A stretch of DNA of 64,000 nt from a virus, in IMG/VR virus record IMGVR_UViG_3300042878_001565, positions 27,180-91,179 of that record. One strand, 5' to 3'. Of this stretch, positions 1 to 11,300 are shown one piece after another. Below the pieces are notes generated by a model that ran no database searches, had not been told where the DNA came from, and saw only the letters and a program-made list of their open reading frames with translations. Each line of letters starts with the position of its first letter. Position 1 is the first letter of the stretch. A program made the translations under genes and the position numbers.

Positions 1-3000
1 GCTTCTTCCATGTTACTGTATGTTTCTGCAGTTTCTTTACCAAGTTTTTTTTCAAGCTCTTCTAAATATGATGATGGTACTTTAGACTCATCTAAAATTG
101 CAGTTTTTAAATCACCAGTATATTGATAATCACGCTCAATACCCAATTGTTTAGCGTAACCAAAATTATTAAATTGTGCATTATTGTTTACAAAATTTTT
201 GAATGATTCATCTGATGCAAATATTTTTCCAGTAGAAATCATACCGGCATTACGTTTGTGGAAATCACCACCCTCAATGTTGTATAACGCCAAATCACCT
301 AAAAACAATGATGTGTAATTAGTATTTTGGATAAAGTTATTTACAATGTGTGCTCTAAAAATTCTAAGTTTTGTATCAGAAATTGATTCATTTTCTACAG
401 CGGTACTTTTATATTTCTCAATTAATTCATCTGGAAATACTGTATCTGATTTTAATTTATTTAATGTTTCAGCTTTTTTACTAAAGTATGACTTCAAATT
501 AGATTCAATGTTCTTCTTTAATCCAGGACTTAATTGTTTTCTGATGCTGAATGATTGCAGGTCGTCTATAGAAAGAGAACGAGCTAACTTCAACAAATCA
601 TTTTTGGTATCGACATCTAAAATATCATCAAACAAAAAGAAGTTTTTACCACGTTCAAAATACTTAAAGTCAATTGCAAAGTTTTCAGGATCAATTAAAA
701 TCTCCTGTTCTAATTTTTCCAATCGAACCATTCGAATTAACTCTGCTTCTAAATGACCAATCATTTCATTACTTAAAATAGAACCAGCGTATCCATCTGT
801 AAAAATAGTATCAATGTCTTGTGCATTTACAATCAATTCTTTGGTTTTACCACCAACAATTGAATTGTTTCTCATTTGATTTGCAAGAACTGTTAATGAA
901 GAAGATTTTGCTTCTGTTCTTGGTATCTCTTGAACACCATCTAATGTCAACAATACATCGGATAAAAATTTTGTTTTTTCATCAGAACCAATTGATGATA
1001 TACCTTTATCTTCAGATGTCATGTCTATCAATCTACCATCTTCGTCAACACGTTTTACAGTGTGTATTAATTTGGAACCAGATAAATTCTCAACTGAAAT
1101 TCTAATGCCAGGGTTTCTTTTACCACGTACCGTTGGATTAAAGTGATCTAATTGAAACATATCAACAAACCATTTAGAACCAGCAACAGAAGGATTTTCT
1201 AAATAATTAAATTTAGACATCCCTTGCATTGCAATTAATTCATCATAATGATTTGCTTTATTTAAAGCCTGCACCTCAACTGTAAGTGATGAGTTTAATA
1301 CTTTTTCACTTGCCTTCTCACCATACGCTGTCATCGACATAAACGATGTGCTATCGCTTGAATACATTGAGTGTAATTTGATTAAACTATTTATGAATCC
1401 AGCTTTTCCAATTTCGTCAATTCTCACACCATCTTCATAGTAATAAAAATCTTTTGCTAAATCAGATAAACTTCTAATCCCTGTACCATTAATTGCATCT
1501 TGTTTTTTTATAAGAAAATCAACAAAATATGGGTAATCACTAGCTTTAATTTTTAAATCATCAGAACCTTCTTTTAGTATTTGTTTAACAATTGGATCAT
1601 CTGAAATATTAATTCCAAATAATTTTAAAAACTCTACTGGTTCTGCGTATGCTCTTAATTTTGGCGTTGATGAAAACTGTGCTTTAGTTGCTTTTGGTAA
1701 TTTAAGATACGCACTTTTTGAAATAGAAATTCCACCATTAACAGACTCATGCACTTCTTTTAAAAACTTTGAATGATTTTTATTTTCAAAAAAAGATTTA
1801 AGGTTTAATGTATATGGTGAAAATTTATTTTCGCCTTGTTCTATACGTTCACCAATAATTTCTAATAACGATGTGAAATTATCATTCCAATCATTTTTAA
1901 TAAATGTTTCCGATGCTGCTGTTCTACCTGAATGCGAAGTAGTACGACTTTCTACAAAGTTTTCATCCTTTTCTTCATTTGTATATGTAACCGTTTTTTC
2001 AATAATTTGTTCTCGTAATAATACATCCGCTTTATTAAGAGATTGCCAAAATGCTAACCATTGATTCTGTTCTTCAAAAGTTGAAGAAGGTGAACCAGGA
2101 TTACCAAGTTTTGAAACAAGTTCTTTAATTTGAAAATCATCAATACTAGCTGCAAGTAATTTTTGATACATGTCGTCACGATCTAATGTATTAGTTAACA
2201 ACTTTGCAGTTTTAGCAAGCATTGTTTTAAATGGTGCAAGTTTTGCAAAACCTAGAGCATTAACTTCTAATGTACCTTTACCATTTTTAGAATAAGAACT
2301 GATGGTACTTAAAAGTTGTTTAGTTTGATCATCAACTAATTCTGAAATTGAAAATTCAGCACCAGTTCTTTCAAAAATAACACGTTCGTCATCTTCATAT
2401 TTTTCTTTTTCGGTATTGACATAACTGTACTCATTAATAAACAAAGATGCCATGTCACCATACGATTCTTGTTTGGTTAAAATTGTATCAATGTTTTCTA
2501 AATTTCCAAAGTTAGCAATGGCTTTATTTAAAGTATCAATAGCAAATTTTGCTGAAAGATTATTTGGTTCATCTTCTAATGTTAATTTGTGAATTGCAAC
2601 CTTTTGTTGTAATCTTTTTTTAACAAAATCTAAACCCATTTGTGTTAAAACAGGATTATTTTGAATTCTAAAAATACCATACCCATTGTATTTATCAGCA
2701 TAAGATTTTTTAAAATCAGCAACGATTGCTTGAGCTTCTTCATATTCTAATTTATTCGTAATAGGATTAATTGAAGCTAAATGAGTCATAGCAAATATAC
2801 CATTTTGCGAATTCTCATCTGAATTATCCATTGCATTTACACCTTCAGTAACAAATTCGGTAAACAATGCCTGCATTGAGTCCATTACTAAATGAGTTTC
2901 TTCTAATGAAAAATTAAGTTCTTTTTGTAATTCAGCTGATTGATATACAGCATGTGAATCTCTACTACTAAATTTAGAAACATCAATGTTACCTTCATAC

Positions 3001-5342
3001 AAGTTATTAAACATTGCATTCGTTACACCTTGAACACGATTCAATGCTATTGCATCAGATAGACGCATATTACCAAATAACCCTTTTAAAAGATTAGATA
3101 TTTTTTCAAAGAATTGTGATACTCTTGTTGAAAGTTTATTTGAATACTTTCCTTTTGACATAGCAAACTTACGGAACTCTTCAGCTAAATATTCTTCAAG
3201 TTCTAATTCATTTGCATTTGCAAAAGCAAGTCTTTTTTCAACGCCTTTAACTGTTACATCAAAGTATCCAGGTTTGTTTTTTAATTCAGCATACATGTTA
3301 TTTCTTTCTACCGCAGTAAGTATTCCCATACTATATGCGTGAAATGATTCGTGATATAAATCTGTTTTGCTAGAACCCAAATACATATTAATTGAATTAC
3401 CCACAAACTCTGCTAAAAAGTTTGGACCAAATTCATGAATTTCGTCTGAAAAATTTACCTTCAGTACACGCAATAATGGATTAGTTTTCATCCATGCATC
3501 TGCCCGCAATTCTTGTGCTTCAGAAACAGATTCTCTATTTTGAGATGCAAGTGATTGAAATAAACTTTTTCCTTTATAGTTTTCTTTTACCGTATCAAGA
3601 ACATCTATGTTAGTCACAACGTCTTCAACTTGTTCAGTAAATGAAACGTATGGATCAGATGCTTTAAACTCTCCTTGATTGTTTAATTCATACATTGTAC
3701 TACCAAGATCAATTACGTTATCTAAAATTGTTGTAAGCTTTGTTTTAACAACGCCATCTTCAATACCAGTTATAACATGTAATTGAGAATCTATGTTTGA
3801 TTTTGGTTTTAATCCAAAATTTATTGCAGGTGATTTAGAAATATAAAGCTGACCATTGTTGTAATACAACTGTTGTTCATCAGTTGTTTCTTCTAATGAA
3901 TTAAAAATCTTTACATCTGTCATATCACCTTTTGGTACAAAAGGAACACCTGTCCTATTGTAAACAAAATTTCGCAATGCTTCTTTAATGTCAGAAAAAT
4001 TTTCTTCTTTTATTTCAAATAAAACATTTTGAATATAAACGTGTGGTAATTTTTTCTTACCGTTTTCTGGTAAAAGAAATTCTGTAAATACTTTATCTTT
4101 TGAACGCTGTATTAAACTTGATATAAGAATATTTCTATCTACTGTGGACCATGCAGCATCTTCTTGATTTTCTTTTGTAGTTGCTACTTTTGGTTTAGTA
4201 TTTACAATTAATTCATACAAAGCTTCAAACTGTTCATCAGATATAGAACTTAACAATTTACTAAAAACGCTTGTTGGCTTATTTGAACCCTCTGCTTTTA
4301 ATTCTATCCAATATCTTTTATCGCGTTGATTTACCGAAAAATTTAATTTAGCCAAGTTTGCTATGGCCTTTAATGGATTTCTTTTATTGATGTTATATTT
4401 CATGACACCATGATCACTATTCTTGTAATCAATATCTAAAAGAATTGTTTTTCCATCTTCTATCCTTTGTGCAATTCTTGCAATTGATTTTAAATAGTTA
4501 TCAATTTTAGTTTGAACAATACGAGTGGCTTCTTCTATAGAAACACCATTATTTTCTGCATAGATTGCAGGCAACAATTCAGTCTGTCTTTTAAAGTGAT
4601 GCGGTTCTGTTTTAATTTTCATTACAGGAGAACTTCCTGTTTCAGAAACATTACCAGCTTCATTGAATTTTACAATGTTTCCTTTTGCGTCAGTAAACAA
4701 TAGAACTACGTCATTATCTTTTATACGAGCGTATTCAGAAACAACATCTGTTTTTGATAAAACATCTTGGCTTTTAAAAGCTCTTAATTTTAGATCAGAT
4801 GTTGGTGAATTTAAAATAGATAATTGAACACTCTGTCTGAATTTAGAGTTTCTTTTTTCTTCAACCGTAGAAGGAATTTCAGATAAATCTAAATTAAGAT
4901 TGTATGTTTTGTTAAACTCTGAAGACATTGCATCAAATCCCTCTTGCATGTTAACAACTGGAGGAAGTTGACTAACCCCTCCAACCATTTTACCTATTTG
5001 ATTAACAATATTTGGAAACTCTCCGTTTTCATTAACACTTGCATTAATTATTTCATCACGTAAAGCTTTAATGTCAGAAAATAAACTTTCATTTTTTTTC
5101 GTCATTGGTGCATTTAAGTGTGCATATAACATTTCAGGCGCAATAGTTAAATGCTGTAACACAATCTCTCTGGTCTTTTCTTTTGAAAAACCTAACTGTG
5201 GTTCAAAATCAGACAACGCTTTGTTAAAAAGCATTGTCATCATTTGTTTTGCAGTAACATTTCCGTCGTAAAAACTTGGAATCTCTTTCTTAAAATAAGC
5301 AGCAAAAAGATTAATTGAATTCGGAGTAATACAAATATTCAT
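1..5342 (-). CDS. Giant virion-associated protein, N-terminal part (runs off left edge)
   Basis: The reading frame opens with ATG at 5342 (MNICITPNS) and stays open to base 1, giving at least 1,780 residues with no stop. I translated it by hand. An exact HExxH zinc-protease motif (H-E-S-F-H, followed by A-Y) lies near residue 660, encoded around 3,340-3,360. Further on are segments resembling conserved stretches of crAss-like giant proteins: NAQDIDTIFTDGYAGS (about residues 1,500-1,520) and LFLGDLALYN followed by a DFHKR element (about residues 1,680-1,700). It starts 1 base after the 2,508-residue gene. In crAss-like phages this position holds giant proteins thought to be packaged and injected, one of them a multisubunit-like RNA polymerase with a DxDGD loop. 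No such loop is visible in the part seen here, so the polymerase call is inference only. The zincin motif is seen directly. Confidence 0.85.
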   Translation of the reverse strand, partial: MNICITPNSINLFAAYFKKEIPSFYDGNVTAKQMMTMLFNKALSDFEPQLGFSKEKTREIVLQHLTIAPEMLYAHLNAPMTKKNESLFSDIKALRDEIINASVNENGEFPNIVNQIGKMVGGVSQLPPVVNMQEGFDAMSSEFNKTYNLNLDLSEIPSTVEEKRNSKFRQSVQLSILNSPTSDLKLRAFKSQDVLSKTDVVSEYARIKDNDVVLLFTDAKGNIVKFNEAGNVSETGSSPVMKIKTEPHHFKRQTELLPAIYAENNGVSIEEATRIVQTKIDNYLKSIARIAQRIEDGKTILLDIDYKNSDHGVMKYNINKRNPLKAIANLAKLNFSVNQRDKRYWIELKAEGSNKPTSVFSKLLSSISDEQFEALYELIVNTKPKVATTKENQEDAAWSTVDRNILISSLIQRSKDKVFTEFLLPENGKKKLPHVYIQNVLFEIKEENFSDIKEALRNFVYNRTGVPFVPKGDMTDVKIFNSLEETTDEQQLYYNNGQLYISKSPAINFGLKPKSNIDSQLHVITGIEDGVVKTKLTTILDNVIDLGSTMYELNNQGEFKASDPYVSFTEQVEDVVTNIDVLDTVKENYKGKSLFQSLASQNRESVSEAQELRADAWMKTNPLLRVLKVNFSDEIHEFGPNFLAEFVGNSINMYLGSSKTDLYHESFHAYSMGILTAVERNNMYAELKNKPGYFDVTVKGVEKRLAFANANELELEEYLAEEFRKFAMSKGKYSNKLSTRVSQFFEKISNLLKGLFGNMRLSDAIALNRVQGVTNAMFNNLYEGNIDVSKFSSRDSHAVYQSAELQKELNFSLEETHLVMDSMQALFTEFVTEGVNAMDNSDENSQNGIFAMTHLASINPITNKLEYEEAQAIVADFKKSYADKYNGYGIFRIQNNPVLTQMGLDFVKKRLQQKVAIHKLTLEDEPNNLSAKFAIDTLNKAIANFGNLENIDTILTKQESYGDMASLFINEYSYVNTEKEKYEDDERVIFERTGAEFSISELVDDQTKQLLSTISSYSKNGKGTLEVNALGFAKLAPFKTMLAKTAKLLTNTLDRDDMYQKLLAASIDDFQIKELVSKLGNPGSPSSTFEEQNQWLAFWQSLNKADVLLREQIIEKTVTYTNEEKDENFVESRTTSHSGRTAASETFIKNDWNDNFTSLLEIIGERIEQGENKFSPYTLNLKSFFENKNHSKFLKEVHESVNGGISISKSAYLKLPKATKAQFSSTPKLRAYAEPVEFLKLFGINISDDPIVKQILKEGSDDLKIKASDYPYFVDFLIKKQDAINGTGIRSLSDLAKDFYYYEDGVRIDEIGKAGFINSLIKLHSMYSSDSTSFMSMTAYGEKASEKVLNSSLTVEVQALNKANHYDELIAMQGMSKFNYLENPSVAGSKWFVDMFQLDHFNPTVRGKRNPGIRISVENLSGSKLIHTVKRVDEDGRLIDMTSEDKGISSIGSDEKTKFLSDVLLTLDGVQEIPRTEAKSSSLTVLANQMRNNSIVGGKTKELIVNAQDIDTIFTDGYAGSILSNEMIGHLEAELIRMVRLEKLEQEILIDPENFAIDFKYFERGKNFFLFDDILDVDTKNDLLKLARSLSIDDLQSFSIRKQLSPGLKKNIESNLKSYFSKKAETLNKLKSDTVFPDELIEKYKSTAVENESISDTKLRIFRAHIVNNFIQNTNYTSLFLGDLALYNIEGGDFHKRNAGMISTGKIFASDESFKNFVNNNAQFNNFGYAKQLGIERDYQYTGDLKTAILDESKVPSSYLEELEKKLGKETAETYSNMEE

Positions 5343-5343
5343 A

Positions 5344-8300
5344 TTATTTACATTGAGTTTTTAAAGTTTCAATAATGGAATCTTCCACAAAAAGATCAGC
5401 CGCTACTGATGTGTCAAAGTTACTAAAAACATTTTGAAGCGCATCTTTAATAATCTTGCCTTTTTTACTAGAAGGTTTTGTTTCAAAAGTATCCTTTTTT
5501 ACAGGAACCTCTTCCGCAACCACATCCTTTATATTACTCAAAAAATTCAACATATCCAAGTTTTCAAGGTTCGAAGTTTCAACATTAAAAACTGAAACCG
5601 TATCTTTTGTGGAAGACATTATTTTATAACGTGTACCATCTTTCATTAAAACATCCTCTTTCGAGTGCTCGTTTTTATAAAATCCTTGTGCTAATTTTTC
5701 TTTAATTATATTTTCAACAACTTTAGATTGCTTATCAGAAAATAAAGAACCTTGTTGCATTTCATATTGATAAACACCAACAGCATAAGCTAACGATATA
5801 GCAGTAGGTCCATTTTTTATTTTTTTAACAAACTCTTGATGCAGAGGATGTGTTTCATATGCTTTTTGTGGTGCTTCTTTTACATTTTCTTTAATGAAAG
5901 CATTAACTAAAACATTTAATTCCTGTTCAGCTTTATCCTGTTCTGTTTTTTCTTCAAGTCCTTCTGTGAATAAATCACGTTTAGGATCTTTCTTTGGAGC
6001 TTCTATAAACTTTGTAAGAGGTTCATCTGCTATGTCTTTTAACATTTCGTTATACAACTTCACATGACGATCAATCGTTTCATCTGAAACATCAGCACGA
6101 TCTTCACCTTTACTAATTTGAGCTTTAATTCTTTTTTTAGCAAGCTCGCCATCTAAAGGCATAAGTTTATATTCCAAACTTAATTCTGGAAATTGTTTTT
6201 TAATAGCGTTTGTAAAATCACGTCTTCTTTCTTTTTGAAGATTAGTTGTATCAATAACAACTTTTTTGCCATTTTTAATTGCAGCAATAGTTCTCTTTTT
6301 AACCTCTTCATAAATTTCAGTGTCTTTACTTTTATCATTCATATCGCCTGTAAATTCTACACGCATAGCGTCAGGAGAAATTACAACATACTCATCTGCA
6401 GGTAAAGATTTAATCCATGTGCTTTTACCAGAACCTGATGTTCCAATTGGTAAAACAACTTTTAAATTAGCATCAAGTTTTTTAACGTCTTCTTTTTCAT
6501 ATAAACCTTCAAATGCAGCACGATCATAAATTATACGTTCTGTTTCAGATAAGTCTTCTAATGCACCAGTGTAACTACCAGTTTCAATTGTAAACAATTT
6601 AGAGTTATAGTATTCTTCCAAATATTTAAACTCATCCTCAATCATTTTTTGACCTTCTTCTGTAGAAAAGAAGTCAATTTCTTCTGGTGTTCTTGGTTCC
6701 TCTTCTGTTGACAATACATCTTTCTCTTCAGTAACAAGTTTGTTTTCAATAATCTTGTTTTCTTTTTTGACTGATGGTAACGCTACAGTTCCTTTCAGTT
6801 GTGCTTTTGTACCATGCTCAATCGAATAGATTGTACCAATTGGCTTATAACCTTTCTTATTGATTATACGAATACGATATGGATTCTTAACCTCAAGCAG
6901 TTTTTTGTTTATTTCTGTAGCAATTACAGGAACCAACATTCCTTTTCGTTCCAGTTTGAAAAACAAATCAACCAGTTCTTTTGTAGCCAATACTTCGTTT
7001 TCACTGAATTTTATATTATCGCTAATACGTTTCTTTTCAGCAGTAACCTCACGTTTAAAATCACGTACTGATTTTGCAAATGTTTCAGCTTCTTGTTTGA
7101 AAATCTTTGGATGGTAAATACTAATGAATCGACCAAGGGCTTTTCCAATTTTAACGGATACTGTTTTAAGTTTTCCTTTTGCATCTTCTTCCTGGAACTC
7201 TAATGTACCTGTAGTTAATGCATCCAAGTTTGTTGATGTACTTGTAGCTCTTTTCTTTTTACGATCTTTTTTACGTTGGAACTCTTCTTCAGCGTCCAAC
7301 AATTCCATAAATTCAGCTTCGTAACGTGCTTGTGCTTCAGCATCAAGTTTATCTTGTGCTTCCAATTCCACTAGCATTTTCTTTTCAAAAATGAAATGAA
7401 TTATTCCAGGAACATCTAACGCGCGTTCTTTAAAAGCTTTAATCAAATCACTACGTTCAGCATCTGTAAGAATTGATGTATCGATTGTTAATCCAGATTT
7501 AGTTAACAAATGATCCATTAACTCATCATCAGACAATACTTCTTTTACAGGTTTATCTTTACGTTCTTTACGTTCAGATTCTACACGCGCAGCATTATCT
7601 TTTTGAGATTGAGTTATAGCTTTTGCATTTTGATTGTATTCTACAATAGCATCAATAAAGTCTTTGTGACCATCTTTGATGTATCGATTGATTACATTCA
7701 TTTCAGACTCTGTTATATTACCATGCGATTTACCGAATACATTTGCCATAGCGTATTGCAACGTCAATGGAAATTGTTGGTATGGTACGTTTTGATCATA
7801 TATCAATGAACCATCTGCATTGTAATTAAAGTCATCTTCACTATATTCGATTGGTTCTAAAGAAGAATCTACAAGAGTATCTGTTACAACATTTGTAGTA
7901 GGAGAAACACTAACAGGTAATGCATCTAATTCTTGTTGTAATTGCTTTCTTTCAATAAGCAGTTTAGTACGTTCGGAGTTAAGCGATGTAATCTCACGAC
8001 TCTTTGTTATAGTACCACTAGACAACTTACCTGCTATGTTATTAACCATAGCATCAATATTTCTAATTCGGTTCTGCAAATCAGTTCTTTCTTCGGTAGT
8101 ATCATTTACTACTTCAAAAGGTGTTTCAGTTTCTTCCGTTTCAGTTTCTTCAGTTTCTTCAGTTTCCGTAGTAGGTGTAATGAAATCAGAAATAATCTCA
8201 ACCGCATCAGGTTTAATGTTAGCATCGGACCAAAATTCAAATTGAGTTCGGTCTTTTACTATCATCGTTGCCAACTCATCAACCGTTGTTAAAAAATCAA

Positions 8301-11300
8301 GTTCATCAACAAAAGCCACTTGTTGGTTACCCATCAACTTTTTAAACATTCTTTGAAAGAACTCTTTAAGTTTTTGTAAGAAATTACGATTAAGTTTTTG
8401 ATTTATAACTCTACCAGCAGCAATATCAAATGCTCTTGCAACTAACTCATGGTGATATTGTCTTGTTCCAAGTTCTTGTTCTGTACCATATACTTGAATT
8501 ACATATTCACGAACAGAATCATCACTAATTGCATTTGCTACTAACTGACCATATAAATCTACATTATTTCTTTCAGCATCAACAAGGAATGGATGCAAGA
8601 ACATTTCATGCAACATAGTTGTTTCATTCACATTATCAGCAACAATATATGCAGTATTAGTGCTTTCATCATAGAACCCAGCAGTATTTGCATCATCTAA
8701 CTGAAAGAATATGTTTGAAACAGCTTCTATACCATCCTGTAAGTTATCTGCATTTCTTGTCAACCAATCAATAACAGGACCTAGTTGACCAGCTTCATAC
8801 GCAGTCAAGTCTTTTAAGTTCTCAATCAATTCAGAAATAGATTCAGACTTATTGTACACGTCACGTAACAACTGACTTAATGCAGGTGAGTCAAATGATT
8901 TTCTTAATTCAATTACTTTATCGTTAATACCGTATCCACGAACAGCTTCAAATAAAATGTCAGCAAATTTTTGATGCATTGGATTTTTAAGACTATCCAC
9001 TATCTTTTTAGCAACGTCTGTTGACGTAACAATCGATACATTGGTTCCAAATTGCTTATTCAGCTTTCTGGCCATCTTTTCAAGATCCTTTAATCTCTTT
9101 ACTTCAGTTTTAGATTTAGCGTTAGTAGAGGTACTTAATTTACGTTCTTTTTTAGGTTTAGTTTTTTCATCTTCAATCTGTACATCTATAGCTCCTGGTA
9201 TATCCAGTGCTTGAGATGCTATATTAATACCACGATCAAGCATTGTTCCATTAAGCGCAGACTCTTTGCTCAATGATGTTTTAACCATAATCATCATATT
9301 TGTCCATAGAGAACGACGAGAAGAACTAACTTCATCCTTAACTTGAGATAGTGTAGCCTGTAATGATTTATTGTTTAATACTTCTATTATAAACTCTTCA
9401 ACATTATTGAACATTGATAGTCCTTCTACATTCGCTGTAGGAACAGTTTTCAAGAACAACGCTTTGGTTTGTTCCATCATACGTGTAGCAGTAGCTTTTA
9501 ATGTAGCATTGTCTTCAATGTTTCCAGCAATTTTTTCTTGAACTATTGCAGAAATAACTAAATTTTCAAACGATACCTGCGCATCTTTAAATTCAGAAGA
9601 AGCATATCGAATATCAATGTAAACAACATCTCCTACTTTCATTACAGGTGCTTCTGCATTATCAGTAAAAATAAGTTTTGCTTTTGTAGTGCTAACTGCT
9701 TTTAATAATTCACGTTCAGTGTTTGATAAGTCTTTGTTAGAAATTAATTTATTTAAAAATACATCTCCTTCTTTTTCATTCAAATCAATCATCTGATTTA
9801 AAGTAAGACCGTACTGTTTAAGAATGTCTTTTGATTTACGAGTGTCTGCTTTAGAACGTGAGTTTTTTCTAGCCAATCCATCTTTACCACCAGTAATAAC
9901 TTTACCAGTTAAGTTTTTATAGAACCCTTCAACAACACCCTGCGCATATTTTAGTTGTGCGTCAGTAGCTTCTTTTTGAGTCGCGATGTCATAAAATTTA
10001 GAAGGCATAATTCCTTTTTTCACAAGGTCATCCAGTTCAGTTAAACTGAAATAAATACCTTTTTCCGACAACATCTGCATCATCTTGCTTGACTCTTTTC
10101 GAACTTGGAATGCTTCTAAAGAGTTACTGATGTGTTGCGTCTTGTTATCAAGAATATGATTAAGAACTTTTTCCTGTTCTGCAATAAAGTTTCCAGCATA
10201 CGTTGGATCAGATAAAGTGTTTGCAAGTTTTTTAAATGCTTTACCTTCTTTTGTTAGATTAACATGGTCATATACTGAATCAAATGTACGATTAGCAAGT
10301 GCACGTTGTTCTTCTTTTGATAAACCACTTGTTTGATCAAATGACGCTAATACGTCAACGTATGCATCAAACATATCACTATGATCACTTTCATTAAATT
10401 CACCTACTTCTGCTTTTTCAACTTTATCAATAGATTCTTTATATTTTTTTAATGCTGCAAGTTTAACAACAGCTTTATCATACTCACGTTTAGCTGTACC
10501 TTTTAAATCTAATCCTTTGCTTCCTTCTACTTGTGTTTCTAACACTTCAATATTTTGATTCAATGAACTAGAGTCTAATAATGAATCACGTTCAATTGTA
10601 GAAAGATTTAATGACTTGCTTAATTTTTCATCCATTGCTTTATTTCTATCAGCAATAGATTGAATATTTACATTCGAAACAAGCATTTCTTTTTTAAGAT
10701 TTTCAAATGCATGGTATCTAACTACATTAGCTCTATAGTCCTTATCTGATGGACGAAGATCACTAACCGTAATTGGATTAATCATTTCATTTTGAATCTT
10801 GTCATATTGATCCTTATGTTCATTTACACGATCTGCTTTCTGTACAAGTTTAGCTCTAAATTCTGAAGCATTCTGTTCAGTAATATCAGTTCTATTAAAA
10901 GCTTGATTTAATTCTTGAGCTGTTCCATCTTTAGCCATGCTTTTCAAATGCTTTACAAAATCATCTTGCAAATCATTATCAAACATAGTTTGTAATTGAA
11001 GACCAAAGGCTTCTTGTTTTAAATCCTCAAGGTCTTTTGTATTACCATTTTGAACAGCTTCCAGTATTTTATCTTGAATAGCTTTTTGTGCAAAGATTGG
11101 TTTTTTAATTTCCTGTAGGAAGGCGTGTTCATTTTTGATAAAAGCATTTAATAATTCAGCTTTAGCTTGAATTTGTTTAAACTGCGAGTCTTTATCTTTT
11201 TTATACTGATCGCGATTAAATGCAGCATTGTATAATGTTTTGTTACCACCACCTTGAGTAAAATCAAACATTAAACTTTGTACTGTATTAACTGGGCCCA

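Noticed and set aside
346-5271. Plus-strand frames of 60-140 residues over the left-edge region
   Set aside because: They are shadows of the giant minus-strand gene that stays open from 5342 to base 1, with AT-rich, Phe/Ser/Tyr-rich compositions.
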